Source of the DNA: Verpa conica
Taxonomy: Eukaryota > Ascomycota > Pezizomycetes > Pezizales > Morchellaceae
Assembly: GCA_033030425.1 (NCBI GenBank)
Contig: JAUFSD010000010.1
Location: 372,001 to 436,000 of the forward strand
DNA: 64,000 nucleotides
Direction: 5' to 3'
Numbering within the stretch: position 1 is the stretch's first letter; each line of letters opens with the position of its first letter. Below, one piece after another: positions 44,015 through 54,418 of the stretch. Under the pieces are notes generated by a model. That model was not told the DNA's origin, did no database searches, and worked only from the letters and a program-made list of their open reading frames with translations. A program made the translations under genes and the position numbers.

Positions 44015-47000
44015 CGGGCGACTTTAATTATGGGTAAATTTGTTAGCATAGAACATTAGGGTATGGATTTCTCTATAAATATATAACAATTAGTCTTGGT
44101 AGAATCAAAGTAAAACTTTATATTTACACATAGTAAATATCTTGAGAGCTACTTATCGAGCCAGAAACATACCCCGCTGAACCCGGCTGTGGAACATTCG
44201 CCGATAAATCATTCCCCTTGATGCGCTTAACTTTGGGGAAAAGACCAAGCTACTACCTCCTCGCATCCTTGAACCCATACTTACTAGGTCCGTAGCAGAC
44301 AAATTAGTATAGCAGGGCTCATGAATGAAAGAGAAATCAAATCCCCCACTGCCGGCAACTCACCGGCCACCTCGCAGGGGGGTTAGAGAGTCCTTGATTT
44401 GATTTATGTTAAGATTTAGGTTTAGATATGTAATTAATCAGCTTTACCGGAGATTCCGGTTGCCCTAGACCACACTTAGGATAGTCTACATATGCTGGCA
44501 GTACTAACAGTTTACTGGGGAAAGAGATATTTGCCTTAGGAGTCTCATGTCGGTAGAGGGTGGCATCTCCTTGTCCGGAGAGAGTTGCCAATTTTCTATT
44601 GAATATCCTGCGTGTCGAGCTGCGCCTCCCGGGATATGGATTTATGAGCATGCTAGGGTGTAGGTATCACGTTGTATCTTAATAAATCGCTCTTGTGGTT
44701 CGAATGATGTATTCCTATCTACTTATATGTCTATATACATTACTAGGTATAACAGAGACTGAGTAAGACGGGGGGCAGTAGAGAATAAAGGCCCCGGAAC
44801 TAGAAATGGAGACGCCAGGAGAAAGGGAACTGAAGAATGGGAACCCCGAGATTAAACGAGTAGGGAGGGATAGCTAGGAACAAGGACCTAGGTAGGAAGA
44901 AACATAGACGAAACTCGGCCGGTGGTTTTTTTGTAAGGTAGTGAAACAGGAAGTCGGTATACGGCTTGCGACAGCCAGCGAGTGCCCTGCTCTCTTGCTA
45001 TATAGTAGTCTTAGCCCACAGTGGGATCCTTACAATCTTGAGAGTACCAAAGACCCAGGTGTGCTGCAAAATACTGTGGGGTTTGGCCCTACATAAAGGT
45101 CAGCGGAGACACATAAAGAGAAGGGAGAAGCGGGAGGAGGGGGGAAGTGGTAGCCTAGCCTAGCCTTGCGACCGGGCACTTAAGTGAGTGATGATGTTAG
45201 AGCCAGGGTAATCGCTACAAATCACCCAGAATCTGAAGGGCATAGGAGCGGGAGTAGTAGAGCACCGTAGATGGGCGGGTGCGGGATGCAGTAGGGTACC
45301 GGGAGCTTAGGGCCAGTAGGTGAGGAATGTAGCGGTGTAGTGGAGTGCTTATGAGGGTTTTGCTGGTGATGCGGTACAGCGGGGGAGCGGGCGAGGTATG
45401 CGGGGATAGATGCGGGTAGTTTGACACGAGGCTTGGCAGAGCGGTACGCCCGGGTGCCTGAAAAAGTGGTTGGGCTAGAAATACCACGGATGGATACGAC
45501 ACCGGCTCGATCAAGAGCAGCCGCGGAGCCTACTATCTTTTACGAATAGAGGATTTAATGAATATAATAGTTTGAGAGTATTTGCATCTACCTTGCGGGG
45601 GAGTTTCTTATAAAATGAACTCGACTATAGAGTGTAACTCTTCAAGGCCCTGCTTACCACTAATCATTACCACCGATGGTACCAATATACTGAATTCCAG
45701 TGCACCTACATGTATAAGTATTCGATTTCAGTGTGTAAATACCACTTCTGGTAAATCTTACTACTAGTATTAAACTATAGACCATTTCCAATAAACTACA
45801 GTACTTGGGGTAAATTACTTCTATAGGTAAAGATATTTGAAAGAGTAGTTTGAGGGTCTTTATGATTGAATAACCAAGAGATAATCGTTTTAATAAATAC
45901 AGACCCCCAATTAATAGACACAAGTCACTTGATTTCAACAAACTGTACCACCAGTAGTAAGATAGGGGTTTAACATACTTGCCACACAGTACATACGTTT
46001 TATGACGCTTTTGCATGTCCCAACTTGATTACAGATTGCTGCAAGAGCATGTCTCTGTGCAGGGACAGCACACAAAATACGCGTAATACTAAACAGCCCG
46101 CGGAAACATACATATAGTATAGGTTTAAACCTGCTATATGCTTACTATAATAAGATTTATTTCTGCAGAAACGTATTATCCTGGCCGGGGTGATCCCCAA
46201 ATATTTCTACTACAAACATATTGCACAAGACTGGCTACATCTACGTATACTCGAAGACTACGTATTATCTAGCGCGGAAGTACTCTATAACTTCCCATAA
46301 TTTTATACTAGCACTAGATCTATTGGTCATGTGATTTATCTTTGATAGGCAAGGACAGATTTGCCACCAAAGATAAATCACGTGAGTAACCCAGCTTAGG
46401 GGAGACCACACAACACGCTATAATTAATACCAATCACCAGAAATCCGTTAATCACCTCAGGCCTGTTATACACAAAGACAACCTTACAAACGCGACTAGC
46501 TGTATGTACAATATAGTACGCCAGAATTACATCACTAAATCAAGAAACACAATACCAAGTAGAAACTATATAGCATTCTTAAGATTTGTTCTCGCCATTA
46601 CGACAGAAGGCAGAGTTGCAAGAACCACATCACTCATTAAATCCCGTGAATAGACCTATAAACTCCTACCCTTACAAACCTAAAGCAATCCCAAGTACCG
46701 ATAACCTGAGACAAATGTAAGCCTATAAGCGCCAGCCCCAGTCGCGATCTCAGCGTATTAGCCAAACTATTAAGATCGGGCGTCAAGCACCAAATAAGAA
46801 CCTCTCCATGTATTACCTCAAGATACTTCCCCGGGAATCGGTCCCCGTGGGTTGGGTATATAGATCGATGGATGGGTGGATGAAGGAACCTATAAGGCTT
46901 GGCATGCCTATGGTCAAGTTTTTTTATACTCATTATAACCTATAGTACAAAGAATAGGGAATCTTTTTATGGCTGACAAGCAGCTTACTTCCTTGCTCAT

Positions 47001-47384
47001 ACATGAAAAAGAATAAAAATAAGAATATCACAGAACCCTGGCAGTAAAAAAATCCAAGATATGGCTTCACTAAATGCCCCTCAAGAATTCTACTAGCCTG
47101 CGTATACCATGGTCACCTATAATCACTCGATGCTAAACAACGCTTAGACTAAAAATATCATATTCATCGCTCCTTAAGGGTATCCTATAAAAGATAAAAT
47201 CAAAAAGAAAAAGATTCATATCTTCCACTAAAATCTAAATAATCGTGTTAAGAATATTCATTAGGGTATTATAGCTACCCCCCAGCTATTGAGATACGCC
47301 AAGTCACCAAATTGCGACGTTCTCTCAAACCAAGTATTTTTTTAAATTCTTCCAATCCTCTTTCCCAAGAAATTCATTCTAAAA
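44015..47384. other. gene-poor AT-rich stretch
   Basis: I see no supported gene. A minus-strand frame at 45215-45514 is Pro/Ser/Tyr-rich without motif. An isolated hairpin at 46327-46385 is listed separately. Confidence 0.45.
46327..46385. repeat. short strong hairpin
   Basis: TCATGTGATTTATCTTTGAT with AGGCAA is followed after 8 nt (GGACAGAT) by TTGCCACCAAAGATAAATCA with CGTGA: ~25-bp arms with few mismatches. There is no T-run after it and no adjacent gene, so it is more like a foldback insertion than a terminator. Confidence 0.65.
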
Positions 47385-49059
47385 TCAATCATCATGAATT
47401 ATGACGACACCATCAATCTCTTTCCACGGACTTGGCATAGAAGGCGTGGTTCCAGTAGCTGAGTCCTCCTGTTTCTGACTTGCAGATACCGGTCCTGATT
47501 TATATTTCCTAAGTGCCAACTCCTTGCAGAAGGCTTTATCCCCCATGACGTTCATGGCAGCTTTTAGGCTCGCCTCCCTATTGATTGTGTTATAGTTAGT
47601 AGAGAGTCCCCAATAATAAGAGGGTGGAACTGTACTCTTCATTGGCCCCCCAACCACTGCCAATCGGTTGGTTCATGTACCCCCATCCATTCAACATAAT
47701 AGTAGCCATCAATCCATCTTGGCCAACTTGCATCGCATCCCCACCCGAAGAGCTCGACCCATCCCCGTAAACGTAATCGATAAAGACTCCATCCCCGGCA
47801 AGAAGCATACGGAGTTTACGTTTAACATCCGTATCGATTAGAACCTCCGCAGAGCTCTGACACCCTTTATCGACAATCTCGATCTCCTCCCAGTCACCTT
47901 CGTCTTCAGCCTCATCTCCAGAGTCCTCGATTATGATTACTTGACCAGTCTCGTACTGGATTAGTCTCCGCGACACAGGTATTGCGTTATTCCGGATGTT
48001 AGCCGTTGGCTTCCGCTCAGCTCTCCTCTGGGCCTTAGTTTTACGAGACCGTAACCGAGAGCCTTTTGCCCGTTTCGGGCATGTAGATCCCATAAGTCTT
48101 TCCAACTCACTGGCCTGTGCCAAAAAAAGGCTAGGATTGATCGCCACACCCCTTGCCAGAAGATACACACCATCGATCTGTTCCCCATCACTCGCACATC
48201 TAAAAATCGGCTCATACAATGCCGCCAACCACCTCACAAGTATCTCAAAGCCATTGTCTAAATCCGAAAGAGCCACCGCAGCCACATACGCCTCGAAGCA
48301 ATCCGCGAGCAACTTCCAGTGATACTGAACCTTCGTCTGGCCACCAGGGGGATTAGAAAGTGCTTTGAACCCCGTGATCATAGTGTCAAATTTGTACGTA
48401 GCCGCATAGCTACTAAACAGCCTATTTGTGAGCAGCGGCTGCCTTATTTTCGTCAACTGGCCCTCCCTAACTTCCGGGAACCGTTCAAAAAGTATCCGCG
48501 AGACGATAGCCTCCAGATAAGCATCGCCTAGCCACTCCAATCGCTGATAGTGCGCCAAAGGGTCACCAGTGTTCTTTTTTGTGTCGGGAGTGAGGGCCTG
48601 AAGTCGGAGCGCCGCGTTCTTCACTGATGGTAGTGGAGGCGGCCATTCCCTTGACACAGAAACGCACTCTTCTACTACCTCCTTACCCCTAGAAGCGCTA
48701 CTTGGACCCTCAACATGACTAAGATCAATAATTTCGCCTTCCTCAGCCTCATCGACCTCCATATCACCACCGGACCCAGCACCACGTATCTCACACACCG
48801 CCCACGGCATCTCACCGCCCTCCAGTATCTTGTTCAACGAAACCACAAACTTCGCCCTCTGCTCTCCTAGCACACCTGCTACATCTCTAACCACAGATGC
48901 AGCACTATGGAGCTCCCAAAGGATATTCTCAAATTTATCGAATGTTGTCGAGAGCTTTAGTTCATCTTGGTTTTTAGGGCCATCACTAGTTTTGTCGTCG
49001 TAGAAGCCGGGAGATTCTGCTCGTTGGCGCTTTCGAGGTCTGTGTCCTGTGTTTTGCAT
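47385..49059 (-). CDS. ribonuclease III
   Basis: Exons 49059-47636 and 47577-47385 join across a 58-nt intron (GTACAG donor, CTAAC branch, AATAG acceptor) to 538 aa; unspliced, the frame stops 18 codons after the donor. After a ~140-residue Asp/Glu-rich N-terminus comes a single RNase III domain: QRLEWLGDAYLEAIV (residues ~172-186), LLTNRLFSSYAATYKFD, and LLADCFEAYVAAVAL (~250-264). The four acidic residues equivalent to the catalytic set of E. coli RNase III (E41, D45, D114, E117) are present (E175, D179, D253, E256). A basic/acidic linker follows. The end has IGSGWGAN then EEASLKAAMNVMGDKAFC, created by the splice, which matches the last strand and helix of a dsRNA-binding-like module. It acts on double-stranded RNA (rRNA/snRNA processing in fungi; inferred here). 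Confidence 0.85.
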
Positions 49060-49677
49060 GGTGGGGAGGGGGGGGTGTTGTACTGGTTTAGGCGGGGAGT
49101 GGATGGAGGGCTGAGGTGGGGCGACGTCTATGACCTGCTGCCAAGCCGTGTGCCTGCGGCGGTCGTGGGCCGGTTCCCCGGGATATTGCTTAAGTGATCG
49201 AAGGCTTTACTCTGCTTTTGTGAGTTATATTGGTTATTATTTACTCCTCTTCAGGTGAATTGACTCTGGATGGGTCTATGGCTATGGTCATGGTCTATCA
49301 CTCGTCAAATATACTCTTCTGCACTGAAAGCTCGACCTAGGCAATAGGCCAATAACTCCCTTTATACTTCTTTCTTCTGAAAACCTATAACATAAGTAGT
49401 TATATGGGTGAGAGCTATATCCCCTACCCATAAGGTAAAGATAAGTTGCGTTGTGGCTGCTCAACATGCCAAGATATCTAAATATTCCATTCTATGATTG
49501 CCATCACAGGTGTCGTTCCCTCAGCACGCACCCAAAAATCTCTTCTCTTCTCTTCCCTCCACTATAAACACCATCATTACCATTCCTCTCCCACATCTTA
49601 CCCCCTATTTCTACCACAAAGATAAATTACTCCTAAGTCTTTTCCCACAGCTATCCCCACTAGTATTACTACCCATA
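49060..49677. promoter_or_regulatory. divergent intergenic region
   Basis: Between the RNase III and ankyrin start codons, which point away from each other. GC-rich near the RNase III end, AT-rich in the middle, with a CT-rich leader before 49678. It probably carries both promoters; no clear TATA box is visible. Confidence 0.4.
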
Positions 49678-51039
49678 ATGAGCAAACCTCTCTGGATGCC
49701 CGAGCCCCTCGGGCCCACAGAACTCGAAGAAAATTTTATCATTGAATCCATGGCAGCCGAAGCAATCGCTGCAAAGACCGCTGCCAACGCAACCACATCC
49801 ACCTCAATAACCAACGTCTTCAATGGTGCCATCCGCCACAATAAAGCAATGGTACGCACCGGCTTCATCCTTGGTTCCAAGATCCATATAAAGATATCTG
49901 GCATCAAAACAACAGCTCAAAAACCTGATAAGCATCTCCTTGCCCGGGCTCCCAAGGGCTGCGCCGAGGTGTTGGTAAAGTTTATTGTCGCTCAAGGGAC
50001 CGAGCTTGCACTTCATGGAGGTAATAATAAGTGGTTTAAGGTGCTTCATTGGGCGGTTGAAACAGAGAACCATGAGATGCTTGTTTTTGCGCTTAAAAAG
50101 GGTGCTGATATCGAGCAAAGGGATTATTTCGGGGAGACGGCATTGCATGTTGCTGCATCAAAAGGGAGCATCAGCACTGTTAAAATGTTGCTTGAGAGGG
50201 GCGCTGATGTGAATTCTGAAGATAATAGTGGGTCAAAGCCACTTCATTATGCAATTCTCCATTGGGAATCCAAGGCGCAGCTAATCCGTAATGACGGGGG
50301 TGATAAAAACCCTAATCTTATCTGGCTACTTATGGAACAAGGGCAGAAGGTCGGATATGTTGGGGCTGGAGGGGCACCCTTGCTGCATTTTGCAGCCAGG
50401 TATAAGCACCACGCACTTATCGGAACTCTGTTGAAGAGCGGCGAAGACATTAACAAACAAGATGACCGTGGCCGTACCGCGCTACATGTGGCTGCTATGA
50501 ATAGCCATGAAGATATCGTCCAAGGTTTGTTGAACTATGGGGCTGATGGGACAATTCAAGATGAGGATGGATTAACATATGACAATAAGGAGGATCCAAA
50601 GGAGATTTCCAATACTGTTAGTGATTTGTTGGATAGGATTGTTGGTATTAATGAGGAGGACCGTGCAAAGGAATGGGTGGATGGCGATACAGATGAGGAG
50701 ATGGGCTCTGTTTACTCTGAGTATGAAGGCCCGTTTTCGCCTGTTGAGGACCCCGAGGCGTATAGGGATATCCACGATGACTCCTGGATGATGAATGAGG
50801 TTATTGATGACCTTATCTCTGAACCTGATAGTAGCCAAACCTCTCTGGAGTCGCAACCCCTGATGGACATAGACACCACCAACCAAATCATCGATGAATC
50901 CGATAGCTTTAATACTATTGAGCAGGAGGGTCCACTCTTTGACCTTGCTCTTGAAGAGATGAGACAGTTACAGGACTTCGGGGATGAATACCGGGATGTA
51001 TACACTCTTATTAGGGATGAATCTGATGATGACACCTAA
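49678..51039 (+). CDS. ankyrin-repeat protein
   Basis: A single-exon gene of 453 aa. I chose the ATG at 49678 (MSKPLWMPEPLGPTELEE) rather than the in-frame ATG at 49498, because the intervening sequence is CT-rich and translates to low-complexity Ser/Pro/Leu typical of a leader. After ~115 residues of helical N-terminus come ankyrin repeats: VLHWAVETENHEMLVFALKK, GETALHVAASKGSISTVKML, SKPLHYAILHWESK, APLLHFAARYKHHALIGTLL and RTALHVAAMNSHEDIVQGLL. The last ~140 residues are strongly acidic (DGDTDEEMGSVYSE, MDIDTTNQIIDES). Ankyrin repeats mediate protein-protein contacts; no enzymatic domain is seen. Confidence 0.85.
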   Translation: MSKPLWMPEPLGPTELEENFIIESMAAEAIAAKTAANATTSTSITNVFNGAIRHNKAMVRTGFILGSKIHIKISGIKTTAQKPDKHLLARAPKGCAEVLVKFIVAQGTELALHGGNNKWFKVLHWAVETENHEMLVFALKKGADIEQRDYFGETALHVAASKGSISTVKMLLERGADVNSEDNSGSKPLHYAILHWESKAQLIRNDGGDKNPNLIWLLMEQGQKVGYVGAGGAPLLHFAARYKHHALIGTLLKSGEDINKQDDRGRTALHVAAMNSHEDIVQGLLNYGADGTIQDEDGLTYDNKEDPKEISNTVSDLLDRIVGINEEDRAKEWVDGDTDEEMGSVYSEYEGPFSPVEDPEAYRDIHDDSWMMNEVIDDLISEPDSSQTSLESQPLMDIDTTNQIIDESDSFNTIEQEGPLFDLALEEMRQLQDFGDEYRDVYTLIRDESDDDT

Positions 51040-51709
51040 GTTATCGGAGCATGTGCCAAGATGGCATAGGAGCTCTATCTCTGCTTCAATCTTCGTTTAT
51101 CATAAATTATGGGTAAAGTTGGATTAAGGAGTGGAGGTATTCCTAAGGTAAGGGAAACTAGCCAAATAAGGGACCATCACTATATGTATATGAGATATTA
51201 TAATATATGTAGTTCTCGGCTCCTGTTTAAATAATAAGAATTCTCTCCTCATTCCCGCCTTTCTGGAATATATAGTCATCAGAAGTTACTTAATTGATTC
51301 TACAGTACCTATCCTCATACCCAGCTCTACCGCCCAATCCACCTGTACAATAACAATTAATTCATGGAGACTCTAAGATATAATAAAATCTCCAACCTAA
51401 TAAACCCATTAGCACAGTAAATATAGCGAACGGAAAGAAAATCCAAGCCTTGCGAATTTTTTTTGTAGGGCGCAGACCCGAGGAGTATGACCATGCCAAG
51501 ATATCTTGATACAACTCTTTCAACTTAGAGATCCTATACCCAATCACAATTTTCAAGTAAACAATGTCATAATAACATTCAGGTCAATTAATCGTTCCTA
51601 CAACACTATTTTTCTATAGAAGTAGTCATTCCTCCTAATTCCTCCACATCCCTACTATCAATACCCGTAGAATTGTGGATAAACCATAACCCTACTTCTC
51701 TATCTACAA

Positions 51710-52714
51710 ATGTCAGAAGACCCGGACCAAAACAGACCTAGGACTGCTGAAGAGGTATGGAAACAGATCCACAACGGCTATGTACTACCACCTCCAGTTT
51801 CTCCCCGTTCTCGGCGTATGGTAACAGATTGGTCAAACAATGCTGACACACATCTTACAGGTCCCCAACCTGACCGTACATACCGAGAGAGAGAAACCCA
51901 TGCAGAAACAGGGACTACCAACACACCTCGAGCGGAACGCCTCCAGAGAAGTGCTAGTTCCGTATGGGGAGATATCTACGCAGGTTATGGCCCAGACTAC
52001 CGTTCTGCGTCCATGGAGGATATATCTCCCCGTCATGAAACATCACATACACAACCCTGTACTCCACACCCGGCAAGCTCTACCTATTCAAGATCCTCTA
52101 AACCACTAGAGAGTACTACGGAAGGATCACCCCCGCGAGTGACCCGCCCAAACTGGACCGTGTCGGATATCGATACCGACTATGCAGGATCTATGCAAAG
52201 TCGCTCTCCAGCCAGACATCCCCGTGCAAACGCCTTGAGCATTGTGGTCCCAGGAACCGCTGATTTCCCTGCTCTAGCATCTCAGAGTAGAGCACCATTT
52301 CCCGAGGAGGAATTGGACCCTGTTAATCCGCTTTTCTACGGTCAGCGCATACTATCTCAGGTTGTAACGCCTCCTCCACAGGGTATCTCACCAGCTACGG
52401 GACGCCAGCCGCATCCCCGGAGTTTAGTCAGGCGCGGTACGTATGAGACGATAGGGAGCAGGAAGGGTATATATTTTGATGTGGAACTCCAGCGGTGGCG
52501 TGTGATTCCTGATAGGGTTGATGATGAAGATGAGGGTGAGGGTGAGAGTGACCCAAAGAGAGGTAAGAAACGTCATAGGTTGAAAGATCTTGGAAAATCG
52601 ATTATTCGAAATTTGAAAGATATACGGAAAAAAGACGGTGATAAAGATAATGATTCAAAGAGGCTATCGGTGATGAGTATTTCATCGCCTCTGGGTACTT
52701 CTAGGTCTGGTTAG
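51710..52714 (+). CDS. charged, low-complexity protein, paralogue of the 41-kb gene
   Basis: A single-exon gene of 334 aa, ATG at 51710, stop 52712-52714. The N-terminal NRPRTAEEVWKQIHNGY is followed by an internal echo, SASSVWGDIYAGY. The middle is Ser/Pro/Arg-rich and probably disordered. The C-terminus has GIYFDVELQRWRVIP, an acidic stretch DDEDEGEGE, then the basic helix RHRLKDLGKSIIRNLKDI and RKKDGDKD. The start, the YF/WR motif and the basic tail are shared in order with the 150-aa protein at 41264-41716, which lacks most of the disordered middle. No named domain is recognised. A MITE begins at the very next base after the stop codon. Confidence 0.7.
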   Translation: MSEDPDQNRPRTAEEVWKQIHNGYVLPPPVSPRSRRMVTDWSNNADTHLTGPQPDRTYRERETHAETGTTNTPRAERLQRSASSVWGDIYAGYGPDYRSASMEDISPRHETSHTQPCTPHPASSTYSRSSKPLESTTEGSPPRVTRPNWTVSDIDTDYAGSMQSRSPARHPRANALSIVVPGTADFPALASQSRAPFPEEELDPVNPLFYGQRILSQVVTPPPQGISPATGRQPHPRSLVRRGTYETIGSRKGIYFDVELQRWRVIPDRVDDEDEGEGESDPKRGKKRHRLKDLGKSIIRNLKDIRKKDGDKDNDSKRLSVMSISSPLGTSRSG

Positions 52715-52859
52715 TACAGCGCGGTCCCCCGATAAGAATATGAAAATAGGGCGAACCTGTACTCTTATGGGAAGATATTCTTGTAGGAGAATACTAGCAC
52801 CCATAAAATAACCCATGTCCGGTCCTGAACACATATTCTTATAGGGCGACTGTGCTGTA
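52715..52859. mobile_element. MITE, family C, copy 2
   Basis: A 145-bp element whose ends TACAGCGCGGTCCCCCGATA with AGAATATG (left) and the inverse of TACAGCACAGTCGCCCTATA with AGAATATG (right) are ~28-bp imperfect inverted repeats. They match the ends of the element at 41020-41184. The terminal TA may be the target duplication. The interior also carries CTTATGGGAAGATATTCTT-like sub-repeats. Confidence 0.75.
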
Positions 52860-54418
52860 TCACGACGCACATTCTTGACGGGTATTTTTGCGGTTTTTAG
52901 TGGTGTACTCTGTGTAAGAGAAGTGGTATATTTCTTTTGTAGCAAAAGCTCACAGCGCAATTAAGAGGGGTTAAAGAATATTCAGACACAAATTGCAGTG
53001 GTACGGGTGTCAGAGAGAAAACCAGATATTGACGTTTGATAAGATTATATAATCATTTCCTTGGATATGTCTGAAATAAAAATGATAACTTTTACCTACG
53101 TAGTCTTGTCTCGATGCTCTAGTCTCGTGCTCAGCTCTATTATTTGCTATCCATATATTCGATAACGCGGTGAAGCTGACCCTTTTCCCTGGGGGCCAAA
53201 ATTCTGTGGCTAGACTCAGGCTTCAACTCTTTCCATAGACCACTATACATTGAGCCACCGCCACTTTGGGGGGTCGCCATCTTCCACCAGATTATGAGAT
53301 ACGGTGCTACGTAGAAAAGAGGTACTAATTTAAGTAAAGATAATCAGGAACTAGTATATATAATAATATTAGGATTACATGTAGTTTACCTTCCTTAATT
53401 AATTATGGGGTTTATGTGATAGAAATGAATTAGGTAAATGCTCTAAATTATTGTGTGTTTATTTGGGTGTAAAAGTTGTCTTATCTAAGCTATTAAGGTC
53501 AATTCTCTGCTAATACTAGGGGTGTACCACTATCTTCTTTAGATCCTTGTACCTCCAGGCCATTCATCAATGGACTGGGCGAGCCATCAATGTATGGGGG
53601 TAGCAGGCCATTGGCGAATGAACCGTGTCCATTCGCGAAATCGTAAAATTTTCGAGTGGGCCAGAACACATCTCCCCATGTTTTCAAAATTTCTTTCCCT
53701 AGAATATTGTTCCCCAATAGCCCCCCGGATGACTCTAGCACCTCGGGAAATTACGGATCCTGTCGGAGAACCTTTTGTGCTTCAGATTATGCGGAGCCAC
53801 CGCACAAACATTAAGATCTTCGCTATCGGGAGCCAGAATCCCCCCAGAGTCTCCTAACCTCCCGAGAGGCCTCTGAACCTTAATTTTCTAGGCCCTACAA
53901 TGTTTAACCTACGTAGTGAATGTAGGGGCTAATTATGAGACCACCCCTGTCTCAATAGTATTTTTTTTGATGAATAGGGCCGGTCATAAAGAAAGATTTT
54001 TCATGGTGCATCACTCGATCTAACCACTGCCAAGGGCATCCAGACGACCTGCCAAGGATACAGCGTGATGAAATCTCCTCACATGCGCATATCCATGCAC
54101 GCATACTTTATTGAATTTCTCCCACAAATATCTGATAATTTATATATAATAGCCTAGTTTCCCCCCCCACCTCCTCTTACCTACCTTCTAAACTCTCTGG
54201 GCATGTTTGTAAGGCGAGATTATCTCAACTTGCCTTTTTAACCATTCCTTCGCTGTTTCTAAACCTCAAGTAGTAAATCTCAACTGCTAGCTACGAAAAG
54301 ACTAAAGCTATCTTCGAAAAAGCACTGGTATTTAAGACTAACCGTAAGCTTCTTTCTCAAGAATTGTTCTCTCTATCTCCATTCCTAACCTCTCAAAACC
54401 ACAACATAGGCCGCAAAA
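52860..54418. other. gene-poor stretch with a possible relic
   Basis: A minus-strand region at 53499-53850 has coding-like pieces in two frames (DSGGILAPDSEDLNV, then LGNNILGKEILKTWGD and FANGHGSFANGLLPPYIDG) separated by stops. It could be a decayed gene of unknown family. Otherwise I see nothing. Confidence 0.35.

Noticed and set aside
49498..49677. Upstream in-frame ATG of the ankyrin gene at 49498
   Set aside because: The stretch is CT-rich leader-like and translates to low complexity; the start at 49678 is more natural.
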